From contig KL647301.1 of NCBI GenBank assembly GCA_000727475.1, positions 2,547,250 to 2,611,249 of the forward strand: DNA of 64,000 bases, read 5' to 3'. A program made the position numbers and the translations under genes. Source of the DNA: Sarcocystis neurona (lineage: Eukaryota > Apicomplexa > Conoidasida > Eucoccidiorida > Sarcocystidae). Below the pieces are notes generated by a model that did not search any database, was not told where the DNA came from, and saw only the letters and a list, made by a program, of their open reading frames with translations. Each line of letters begins with the position of its first letter. The first letter of the stretch is position 1. Shown in pieces: positions 33,382 to 42,818 of the stretch.

Positions 33382-36300
33382 TTACTGTCGCTACTAGGTA
33401 GAAGGCTGCACGCGTGTGTTGGAAGCAAATGAAAAAAATACAGAGGGAGGAAAGTGGACCCGTAAGGAGTTATATGAATTATACAACTCCTAACACACGT
33501 CGTCTTATGCAGTTGTTCCACACCGTATCCAGGTAGGGATATATACATGTGAACATATATATATATATATATGTGTATATTTGTCTACGCAGATAGGTGT
33601 AGGTACGTCCAACACGGCTATGTCAGTATATACACCAGGACACGTACAAGGCGGCCTCTGCCCCCCCACATGTACGAAGGCATCTATATACATACATATG
33701 TACGTATACATATGTGTTTGTGTGGCCATATATGCTTTTATCGAAGGGGGACTAGGAAAGCTGTTGCTTCTCACAAGTGCAAAAGTGAACAATCAACGAC
33801 GTGCCGCCATCCTCTTCCGTTCAGGGAAGAGCTCGAACAGCGCGGGTAGACAAATGGATACACAAACAAGTGCGTGCCCACACTAGACGCATGCAAGCGT
33901 ACAGCAAGGAGACGAGACAGGGAGCGCATCACTCCGTCACAGGTGCGACGCAGCAAGTCCGAGGAGACGCAGCAAGTATGCATGCGCCTACGAGGAAAGA
34001 AAGAGAAGAATAGGGAGGGAAACCAGCTGAAGAGGAAGACGCGGAAGAGGGAAGAGGAGGACACGAAGACGAATAAGAAGACCACAAAGAGAAGAAAAAG
34101 AGGAGGAAAACTAGGAATAAATGGTGTAGTACATGCGGCGCGAGCGGCAGAGAACGGAAGCAGAAGAAGAAGCAGAAAAGCTACGCGTGCACCGCATGCA
34201 CGCGAGGAAAAAGATGCTCCCTGGGCCAGGCAAAGTACGCTGCAGCGTATACGTGTATATATACATATACCTCTACGCGATATATATGTATGTATATAAT
34301 TGTATACATGTACACATATATATATATATATGGATGCGTATATATATACACACACGGGTATACCTATACAGGTGATATACAAATGTATGTCTATATATAT
34401 GTATGTATTTGTGTACGTGTGGATGCATATGTATATATATGTATGCGTATATATATGCACATATAGGGGTGTACATGTATAGCTGCTATATATATATATA
34501 TAGATGTATATCATTGTGTACGTATATATATATATGTGTCTATACATGTACATGTAAAGGTACGTAGAGAAGTATCCACGCGTCTGAATCCTGCGAGTAG
34601 TGGAGCTGCATCTATGGGGTGCACGCGTGTGCGCATGCGCGGAAAAGAAGGAGAGCGAAAGAGAAAATGAGAGAAGACAGAGAGAGGACGGCCTGCCTAC
34701 GGGGCGCGCAGGAGAGAAGGCCGTTGCTGCTGCTTCCTGTGCGACCGCAGCGGCCGCCTGCCCCCTCGATCTCTGCGTCTCTCTGTCTGTCTCTCTGTGT
34801 GTGTGTCCCTGTCTTTCTTCTCTGGTTGTGTCTCCCTACAAATACAAGTAAATATATTCCGTTGATATGTTCCACATACATGCGAGAGTCTACAGAGAAA
34901 AAGAAGACAGGCAGACCTATATACACGTACGTACGCCAACACATGGGCAAGGGGGACCAGAAAGGCTGCTGCTGGGACTGCCGCAACGGGGCGGCGGGGG
35001 GGAAGCGGGGCAAGCACGCGTCTCTATATCTCGTGGAGAGAAGATATACCAGAAAAACATCAATTTCGCCTCCCACACAAAAAACGCTATTCACACACAC
35101 ATATGTGTATATCCTCACTTTAAAGCCACATCAACACACGGCGAGCTATCCATACATGTTCTACTGCCTGTAACACACATCCACATATATTTTGTGTACA
35201 TATACATGTACATGTATACAAACTCTTCCCTCTGTGAAACTCACACAAACATGAGCATACATATGTAGAGAGAGAGAACTATCCATACAAGTTCTACTCT
35301 CTTCAACACACACATCCACATATGAAATTTTACGTGTAGAGAAAGTCAGTCATACAAGTTCTTCTATCGATGAACACCCACACCAACGCATATAGAGAGA
35401 GTAAGAGGGAAAGTGAGAACTACTCACAGCTGTTCTTTCACCTACGAAGGATCCTTCTTATATGAATATATACACATACGTATATATATTGTAATGAACG
35501 TTACTCATATATAAGTTTTTCTATCTCTACACATGCCACATACACACACATATATACACATATAGATATATAGAGAGAGGGACAGAGATATCATTCCTTA
35601 CATATTTATATGAATTTATGTAGTCTCCAACTTCCCATACACAGAGGGACAGGCAGAGACAAAGACACACACACACACAGAGAAGTGTGCATATATAGGG
35701 AGATGCTTTACACGTCCGCATACAGCTCCTTGAATCTGCAGTACATTTGCCCGCGTCCACAGACATACCGAACGAACCGGGGGATAGAGCCAGCCTTCTC
35801 CATGTTGCTCTACGCATCCCTGCAGCACCTGGCATGCACGCAGCACCCGCAGCAGCATAAAAGAAATGAAGAACAGAAAGGAGAAGAAAAAGACGCGGAG
35901 CAAAAAGCAGCGGAAGAGGAGAAGTACAAGCGAAACGACAAAACGAGGCACGTACGAATCGAGGGCCTTCTGCAGCTGGAGCCACCGGCAGCAAATCAAC
36001 GGCCTGTTGCCACCCCTTGATTTACATAACTGCGGCAGCATTTTAGGACGTATACGTCCTAAATCAACCAAGGGCCACGCAAGCATGCCTCTACAGCTGA
36101 AACTTACTTGTGTGTAGATAACGTTTTGATGCTACACGTCACCCTACGAAGGTATGACCACGTACGTGCGTCGGCATATACACATACGTAATCACATATA
36201 TATTATGCATGTATGTATGTAGACTACGTATACACGTATATGCGTACATATGCCTACGTTCACATATGCATATATACTATACGTGCGTGTGTGTGTATTA

Positions 36301-39300
36301 CCTATGTATATGCATGTACGTAGACGTGTGTATATGCACACGATGTTTGTGTAGCTGTGCTTCGCAAGTCAGAACAGGCTGCGTCAAAGCGTGTACGCGC
36401 CTGTGAGTGCGTATGTATGCAAGTAGATAGACGTGTGCACATAACATATACACAAATATATACATATGCATACGTCCCCGTCTGTATGGATATAAATAGA
36501 AGGAAATGCGCACATTACCCACATACGAAGATACACATATATATATATATATATACATGTCTTCAAGTACATGTATAAAACTTGACATATATGCACACTG
36601 AAGACAGATACATTTGTAGATACAATATATGTATATATATATGTATATGTGTACACAAGTGTGAAAATTGTCGTATACATGCACATTAAATATAAACACA
36701 TCTGTGTACACACACGTATATATATATATATATATGTATGCGTACATATCTTGAAGTACGTATATGCAAATAGACGGATGTGTACACATTACCTATCTAC
36801 AAAGATATATACATATACATATATATCTATATATATATGTATATGTATGAGAATTGACGGACGTGCGCATATTAAATATAGATGATACACATATATATAT
36901 ATATATACATGTACAAATGTGTGTCTTTGTGTATATGAATGTATATACGTACATACATATATATATATATTCGCACAGATGTCTGAATATTAACGACTGT
37001 GTGCTTACTTTATATATATATATATATCAAATCGACGTACGTACCGATGAGCATAGATAGAGAGATAGGAATGGACACTCCCATGTGTCTACCATATGAT
37101 AATCGTACAAAGTTCGTAGCTCCTGGAGTTCGCCCGGATATTTTCACTTGTTTGCGGACCGACTCATATGTATACGTGGATACAGACACAGTTACGCGGC
37201 TACTGAAACACCATAAATATACATTTACACGTGTGTGTGTATTTACATATATATATACATACAGAGGGAGAGACAGAAACGTATGTGCATAGATAGGTAC
37301 ACACAGGTGTACGGCAACATACGTCTACGCCGCAGCCTGTTGGCTGACCCAGCTTCGATCGATCAGTTGGTATTCTTCTTCACGTCTCGATGACACATAT
37401 ACACATACGTATGAAAACACACAGGTAGACAAATAGAAGAAGTACAAGTAGACACACACGTAGACAAATAGATAGATACCTATATATATATATATATATA
37501 TATCGATATATTTATATCTCTATAAAAGAAGCTGAACATACACGCATGGACGCACAAACGTACCTAATACACACACGTAAGCCCACATGTATTTATTTGT
37601 ACCTACACACGTCCTTTAATAGATATATATGTCTGTGTGTGTGTATATATTTGCACAGTTGGAAATACAAGTGCCGCACAGATTTGTGTGTACAAGTACT
37701 TTGATGAAGAAATTTTGTCAGAACACACAAGCTCATGGCTCTTCCCTGCTGGGGCTCCGTCCTCCTCGACGCAGACGCACATGTAGAAGACGTCATTTGT
37801 TCTTCGCATGCAGTAACCCTCTGTCTCCTAAGTGTGTACGTTCGCACAACCATGGGCACGCAAGCAGATATTGGTCAGTACCCCATCAAAATCCTTGTCA
37901 ATAGAGAAGTAGAAACATTTGGCCTTCTTCCTGGTGTTCCGGCTTATATGCGGAGAAGGGTCTTCGTCACCGAGCAGCAGACAGCAGCGCTCCTGGTGGA
38001 GCTTCGGGAGCAGAAGATATTCCCTGCGTTTGGCGCTGCTGCGTCGAGGCGGGGGTCGCCTTCTGCAGCCTCCTGCACACCGGCGCATGCCCACCCACAT
38101 ATTCAGCGCCTCTTCATACGCACAGGAGTCTCCGATCGACGGAGAGAAAAGCCAGGTAGAGTTTCTATGTCACTCCCCAGGATATTATCTATATTTGCAG
38201 AATCTGTAGGGCTACGTACATGAGCGTTATCCCTCTCTTCGTATCGATGTGAATCTACACGCGCATCTGCGCAACTGATATATGCAGAGAGTCGTCAATC
38301 TACGCATGTGGGAGACCCTCCCCCCACGCACATCTCTGCTCGCAGGTGCACATCTCTCGGTAAGGCCTACGTGTGTGTATCTGTGTGAACGTACGTGTGG
38401 ACGCGCACTGGCATACTCTTCACAAAATCAGGCACATAGATAGCAACGGAAATACCGTCTCCTGTACACATATCTATATTCGACTGTATGCTTTTGTACA
38501 GGCAGAGAGTCTCTTTCCACGTTAAAAAATTGACGCGAAGAGAACTGGGTCCCGAGCAACGCAGGCGGCTGTAGTTCACAGCAATCTTCATGTCGGTTCT
38601 CCATGCGCAGAAAAAATGTGTGACAATCTCTTCCGTATAAAGAGAGGAAACGAAAACAAAAGGAGTGCGCACGCAGACAGCAGGGTAGATTCCTAAGTGT
38701 AGACGTACACACGAATGTAGAGAAGAGAGACGTCTTATTAGTTGGGCTAGGGCGTGGAGACGCTCCTCCTGAGCCTGTACAGGAACAACAGAAAAAAGGT
38801 GCAGCACTTGGAGACGAGACAGAGACACGGCCAGAAACTGCGCAGCAGGTGGGTGAAACACACAGAGAGAGGGAGACGGGAAATGTGCGCAGCACGTGGA
38901 CCAAAGAGAGAGAAGGAGAAGGACAAAGGCAGAAACGGAAGAACGTTTTTGCAGAGGCACATCCACATATTATCAGCAACCGGGGCGACTGCATGCGTGG
39001 CGGTCCTGGACGGACACTCACGTGTATACACACGCAGCCAACCGCAGAGAGCCACACGCAGAGTTGGCGAAGCTCACATGTATACCCCGAAGCAGACGCA
39101 TGTACACTTCAGTAAGAGAAGCAAAAATAAACAAACGCGCAGATGGGGACGAACGCTTGCATGCAGTCGTATGTTTCTACAAACGAGACGGAGCTTTTCA
39201 GAGGCACACGGAGAGAGCCACCTGTGCATGCGTACATACGTGGGCGGGGTAGTATTTTTTTGTGTGCCTACATACACATACACAAGGACACACTCTTCAG

Positions 39301-40523
39301 TAGATATGAATATATGCACCAAATGCGTACAGAAAATACGAATATACCCGGGTGCGTACACATCTGCGTCTTTCACTCCCACGTTTATGCACGTGTATAT
39401 CTCTGTAGATACAGACGTGTGTGGCTCTCTCTCTCGCAAGACGCTGGCCAATCTCTGAGAGAGCCTGCTGTTGCTGCTGTGGCAGCTCCCGTTCTCCTTT
39501 TCTCTGCAACGTCCTTTTCTGCTATCCCGCCGGCTGCTGAAGACGCGTTTTTTTTGGGTCTTCCTTGGCTCATCTCCTGTACTTTTTACTGGGTCACTTA
39601 CTAGCAGCAAAACTCCGTCTCACCTGTTCTTCTTTCTCCCTAATCTGCTGCCGCTCCTAATTCTTACTCATTTTCGTAGCGCCCCCGTCTAGTGTTTCTT
39701 CTTCTCTGTAGTCTGCTTCCGCTATCGATTCTTACTTATCTACGTAGCGCCCGTCTCATTTGCTCTTCTTTTTCTTTAATTTGTTGCCGCTCTTGATTCT
39801 TACTTATCTTCGTAGCGTCCGTTGCTGCTGCAAGAGGGGCCCCTGCTTCGGTTGCGGTGCGCGTAGCAGCAGGTGGAGAAGGTTCTTCTTCTTTGAAGCG
39901 CATTATTTCTTTCGCCTCTTCCCTTGCGTCTTCTTCTGCCAGTGTTTCTCCGTGTCCTGCATATTTTCCTTCTCCTTCTTTTCCGGCTCTGCTCACTTTC
40001 CCCGCCTTTCTTTTCCGCGCTCTACACTCTTCTGTGTCTTCCGCTTCCTCGGCGAGGTCGCATTCGTTTCTCGCTCCTTCGTCTTCTGCGGCGCCGCTGT
40101 GGGGTAAAACAGAGCCACCATCGATGCTGCTGCGGCTCCCATTTAAAAGCTGCCTCTCGCTGCCTCTGACGTTCGTCTCCCCTAGACTGCTCCCGCTGCT
40201 GCTGCTACTGCTGACGGCTTTGCTGCTGCTGTTGCTGCTGCTGCTGTCCCTATTGTTGCTGCTGCTGCTGTTGCTGCTGCTGGGCTCGCTGCTGTCGACG
40301 CTGCTGCTGTGTCTGTTGCCGCTGCTGCAGCTGCTGCCCGTTGGTGCAGGTTGGTCACTGCAGTGGGCGCTGTCGTCGTCTGCGTCCTCTGTGCCGCTGC
40401 TGCTGCTGCTGCTCAGGTGTAAGTCCAAAGGAAGTGAGACTCTCTGGCAAATAGGAATGAATCCGGCATGCAGCAACGCTCCGTAGAACGCAGGAGAAAT
40501 AGCAGAGGCCCACGCGAAATCGC
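27572..40523 (-). CDS. Aat/ATEL1-type aminoacyl-tRNA-protein transferase (multi-exon, 5' end unresolved)
   Basis: Transfers an amino acid from aminoacyl-tRNA to protein N-termini, making N-degrons. Bacterial Aat transfers Leu/Phe; the Plasmodium homologue ATEL1 has been reported to transfer Arg, so substrate is open here. Conserved blocks in order: [20 protein letters not shown] then GFIPIC (exon at 40523); [24 protein letters not shown] and IDKDFDG (37882-38023); [20 protein letters not shown] (35769-35828); [10 protein letters not shown] (33016-33307); [20 protein letters not shown] and [14 protein letters not shown] (32020-32133); [19 protein letters not shown] (28929 onward). Phases match across the last five exons. 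The order and blocks are those of the Aat family, so the call is firm. Unresolved: the donor after the poly-Ser exon, the N-terminal exon(s), and whether the Gln-rich tail is fully coding. Confidence 0.9.
30049..30596 (+). CDS. antisense open frame inside transferase intron D2-E
   Basis: Open + frame of about 182 codons ending TGA. Repeat-rich first half, then non-repetitive sequence ([72 protein letters not shown]). It has no clear start. Could be a nested antisense exon or chance coding potential of CAG-rich DNA. Confidence 0.2.
30600..31690. repeat. kilobase TA/CATA microsatellite block
   Basis: Almost pure ATAC/ATAT/CATA low-complexity sequence in the transferase intron; no gene. Confidence 0.9.
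32020..32133 (-). CDS. transferase exon D2 (SLTGFS block)
   Basis: Acceptor ctgtgtgcag|GGGAGATAG, donor GCATGCG|GTAGGT (phase 1). Encodes [38 protein letters not shown]. Joined to D1 it gives [20 protein letters not shown], which is the usual spacing of bacterial Aat (VE.WQ....GG.YG). Confidence 0.9.
32134..33015 (-). other. 882-nt stop-free triplet-repeat intron (or Ala-rich insertion) in the transferase core
   Basis: GTGTAT...TGTGTGCAG on the minus strand, 882 nt = 294 codons, with no stop codon in the host frame. Mostly GCA/GCG/GCT-type triplets that would read as poly-Ala/Gly/Pro. Removal restores normal Aat spacing; retention adds 294 residues without a frameshift. Confidence 0.7.
33016..33307 (-). 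CDS. transferase exon D1 (Gln-rich insert plus [10 protein letters not shown])
   Basis: Acceptor ccctcgcag|GCGCTG (phase 0), proposed donor GATGCCG|GTGTAT (phase 1). Begins [11 protein letters not shown], continues through a Lys/Gln/Glu-rich insertion of roughly 65 residues and ends in [18 protein letters not shown]. If the proposed donor is not used, the frame runs on through the repeat region into exon D2. Confidence 0.83.
33308..35768 (-). other. transferase intron C-D1
   Basis: 2461 nt. Holds a (TG)n tract at 33349-33377, a purine-rich stretch on the + strand (about 33860-34240, so pyrimidine-rich in sense), TA microsatellites (34240-34560) and a diverged tandem module at 35145-35450. 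Confidence 0.75.
35145..35450. repeat. diverged tandem module in transferase intron C-D1
   Basis: CTATCCATACA(T/A)GTTCTACT...ACACACATCCACATAT recurs at about 35148 and 35280, with weaker copies near 35349 and 35420. Confidence 0.7.
35769..35828 (-). CDS. transferase exon C (20 codons)
   Basis: A 60-nt exon, phase 0 on both sides: acceptor catgccag|GTGCTG, donor CGTTCG|GTATGT. Encodes exactly [20 protein letters not shown], the QHGxxWL-type block of Aat. Confidence 0.93.
35829..37881 (-). other. transferase intron B-C
   Basis: 2053 nt. Holds a perfect 22-bp palindrome (36042-36063), long TA/CA microsatellites (36180-37040, 37210-37680) and one exon-like unique island on the + strand (37047-37230). 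Confidence 0.75.
36017..36080. repeat. perfect 22-bp palindrome with nested inverted repeat
   Basis: 36042-36063 is a perfect palindrome whose half is TTTAGGACGTA. It sits inside a second inverted pair, TTGATTTA (about 36018) and TAAATCAA (about 36060). Confidence 0.9.
37882..38023 (-). CDS. transferase exon B
   Basis: Acceptor aaacgcag|GGAATATC (needs phase 2 upstream), donor GATGGG|GTACTG (phase 0). 47 codons: [41 protein letters not shown]. The LLLPKLHxERC and S-x-x-x-R-K-x-x-K blocks are diagnostic of eukaryotic-type Aat homologues. Confidence 0.92.
38024..39799 (-). other. transferase intron A-B (boundary at exon A uncertain)
   Basis: Includes a purine-rich + strand stretch (38750-39000) and four copies of a 68-69 bp tandem repeat next to exon A (about 39592-39818). 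A small exon reconciling the phases of A and B may lie here; none was identified. Confidence 0.55.
39592..39818. repeat. 68-69 bp tandem repeat, about four copies
   Basis: TTCTTACT(C/T)AT(T/C)TTCGTAGCG recurs at 39661, 39729 and 39798, with a more diverged copy near 39592. On the minus strand each copy contains an AAGTAAGAA donor-like site. Confidence 0.88.
39800..40523 (-). CDS. transferase exon A (N-terminal Aat block plus Ser-rich/acidic insertion)
   Basis: Likely acceptor: ctacctgtgggacag|GCGATTTCG, preceded by a pyrimidine-rich tract. Encodes [20 protein letters not shown] and FIPICQRV, the Aat N-terminal block. A poly-Ser tract and a Lys/Glu-rich segment ([19 protein letters not shown]) follow in frame before the next conserved block, although the family normally has only about ten residues there. 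The frame stays open to 39736. The best consensus donor, ATAA|GTAAGA near 39808, is phase 1, while the next exon needs phase 2. A further small exon or another donor is therefore required. The frame is also open upstream to 40731, so the true exon start is uncertain. Confidence 0.65.
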
Positions 40524-40977
40524 CTGTCCCACAGGTAGAGGAAATGTCAAGGAGAGAAGAACAAAAAGCTGGACAGGAAGACAAAGAAGAAGCCCACGAC
40601 GAGAGTGCCGTACGGCCCCCCCTCGGACCTGCAAACGTCGCATATAAGTCTACCGAGGAAATTCCGCCGCTCCCCTTTACCCACAAAACTCCGCCGTCCA
40701 CGTCAGACAGGGCGCGAGCAAATGCAGACAAAGCAGTACACCTACATTATACGTAAATATGTATGTACAGCCACATGCAACTTTATAGGTGCCGTCGAAT
40801 ATACTACTACACACATTTTATAGTAAATACAAGCCGATAGGTGTATCTGCTCCTCCGCGTTCGCATGTAGGCGTAACGCGTGTTTTTAAAGTAGCACACA
40901 AACGAGAGCCTACGCGCCCTTCCGTGCTCCCCTACGGAGGCGAGTTTACAACACATACATGAGAGAAAAGACTAGTA

Positions 40978-41245
40978 AACGCATGCAATGGCATGCGCGC
41001 ATGCGTATATATACATCAACTTCAGAGACGCATGCAGTTCTCTCAAAATGTCACCTATGTGTATATATGTAACGCATGCTGGCATGCGCGCATGCGTATA
41101 TATACATCAACTTCAGAGACGCATGCAGTTCTCTCAAAATGTCACCTATGTGTATATATGTAACGCATGCTGGCATGCGCGCATGCGGACACATAGCTCA
41201 ACTCCAGAGACGCATGCAATTCTCTCAAAATGTTACCCGTGGGTG
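40978..41245. repeat. 91-bp tandem repeat rich in GCATGC
   Basis: Copies start at 40978, 41071 and 41162; the first two are almost identical and the third is diverged. Each opens with GCATGC(TG)GCATGCGCGCATGC, a self-complementary block, and continues CAACTTCAGAGACGCATGCA. Confidence 0.93.
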
Positions 41246-41564
41246 TGTATGTGTGTGCCTCTTTCCGCATCTTTGCATGCGGAGCGTGACAAGAAAATAT
41301 GGTCCACGCACACGTAGATACATGCATTGAGCGACCTGTTACCGGGCGAGCAGCCGGCTTCTGCATGCGCCTTCGTGAAGGCAGTAAAAAAAACATCCCC
41401 TTTTCACACAGCATACGGACGCCACATTACCCACGCATGTCTGTACACATCTGCGGCTACACTATCAGGCAAGTGGGGCGCACGTGCACCAGGATGGTAC
41501 GTCCCTTCCGCCACCGGCGAGCACGTATTTGGGACTGCAGTCACGCGACGGGTTGTGACGATAA

Positions 41565-42532
41565 TCAACTGAAGGCTGCTCCTTTCAACCTATACGTGTA
41601 TAGAGGCCTGTGTGAATCGTACGGCGGATGCATGTAAGGTAAGACTGTTTCTTCCCACTTATTTTCGTCAACGCACGTGTATAAGCGTAGCTGAGAGAGA
41701 AGTGTTCTATCTTGAATCGCCGAAGGCACGAAACAAGTGTCGTCAAGCCGCAGAGCAACGCGCACACTGCTCTTTTCTACCCCTCGAGGAGAAAGAAACG
41801 CTACTGCGTGTACTTCCCGCACACAGGAAAACCCCTGCTGCTGCTTGCGGAGACCCAGCAAGTCTTTCTTACATGGAAAACCAGAGAGAGCCATCTGGCT
41901 GGCGAATTTCTCGGTGTCATCCCTAACATCCAGGTAAGGCAGCGCATGCAACTGCATCCAGGGACTGAGCAGCAATCTCCGGAGATCTTCTTCTCCTATT
42001 CTGCTGCACGGCTTCCACAACAGACGCGCAGCCTCAAGCAAATCGTCTCCCGTTGCTGCTCCTTTGTTGGAAGCCTGCCCATTTCCACACGTGTCCTCCT
42101 CAGTCTTGCCGCTGGGACGGCAGCTCTTCCCACCACTGCAAGACCTGCAGCTGTTCTTGTGGCTGACGTTGCCGCTGTCGCTGCCGCTGCTGTTCCAGTC
42201 GCCAATGGTGGTAGTCCTGCAGTGTTCGCTGCTGCTGCTGCTGCTCACAGCCGCCTTGCTGCTCCGCCAGTTGCTGCTGCTGCTCACGATTGCGCTGTCC
42301 CCACCACCTCGGCTTGTTTTGCCGCCCACGTGGCTGTCGAAGCTGCTTTCTGAGGTACTCATGCTGTTGCTGCCACTCCCACCAAATCTCTGTGTGCCGC
42401 TGCAGCTTCTCCTGAAAAAAAGCTCAATACACAGAGCGCGTCGCCTTTTTCCGTCTCGGCTCACTCGGCGGCAGCTGGATTTCTTACGGCTGCCCCTGTT
42501 GTTACTGCTGTCACTGCAGCTCTAACGCCTGT
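41565..42532 (-). CDS. candidate Ser-rich exon, function unknown
   Basis: Open minus-strand frame of about 323 codons between TAG at about 42533 and TGA at 41565. It starts basic (DGKRRRALCIELFFRRS), passes a Ser-rich triplet-repeat stretch and continues as non-repetitive, protein-like sequence (SRIGEEDLRRLLLSPWMQL, SSVRVALRLDDTCFVPSAIQ, LYTCVDENKWEETVLPYM). It lies about 1 kb upstream of the first recognised transferase exon on the same strand, so it could be that gene's N-terminal part or an independent gene. The + strand is also open at 41712-41935 and ends there in a good donor (ATCCAG|GTAAGG), which is a rival reading. Confidence 0.4.
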
Positions 42533-42535
42533 TCG

Positions 42536-42818
42536 TGCTGCTGCTGCTTCTGCTTCCGCTCCTGCTGCGACTGCTGCTTCTGCTGCAGCACTCCTGCTTC
42601 TGCTGCAGCCACCGCTGAAGCAGCAACGTCTGCTGCCGTTGCTGCGTCCTCTCCTGCCCTATAACCTGCTCCTCCTGTCGTCCACGTTGCTTCTTCTTTC
42701 TCTGCAGCTTAGCGTGTCCCTGCTGATACAGCTCCTTATAGTGATGCTGTTCCTCCTGCTGTGGCTGTTGTGCTGGAGTGCTGTTCGAGGTCGCCGCAGC
42801 CGTTGTCCGTCCCGCTGT
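42536..42818 (-). CDS. candidate Gln-rich exon, function unknown
   Basis: Minus-strand frame open for about 94 codons, in the same frame as 41565-42532 and separated from it by one TAG. Reads STPAQQPQQEEQHHYKELYQ then QGHAKLQRKKKQRGRQEEQ and a Ser/Arg-rich end. The composition resembles the charged Gln-rich inserts of the neighbouring transferase. A GCAGCC|GTAAGA donor in another frame just beyond could splice out the stop. Confidence 0.3.

Noticed and set aside
33771..34553. 260-codon minus-strand frame rich in Phe/Leu/Ser
   Set aside because: Falls wholly in transferase intron C-D1 and reflects a pyrimidine tract plus TA microsatellite.
37735..38223. + strand frame of 162 codons
   Set aside because: Antisense to transferase exon B, which has the conserved LLLPKLHxERC block.
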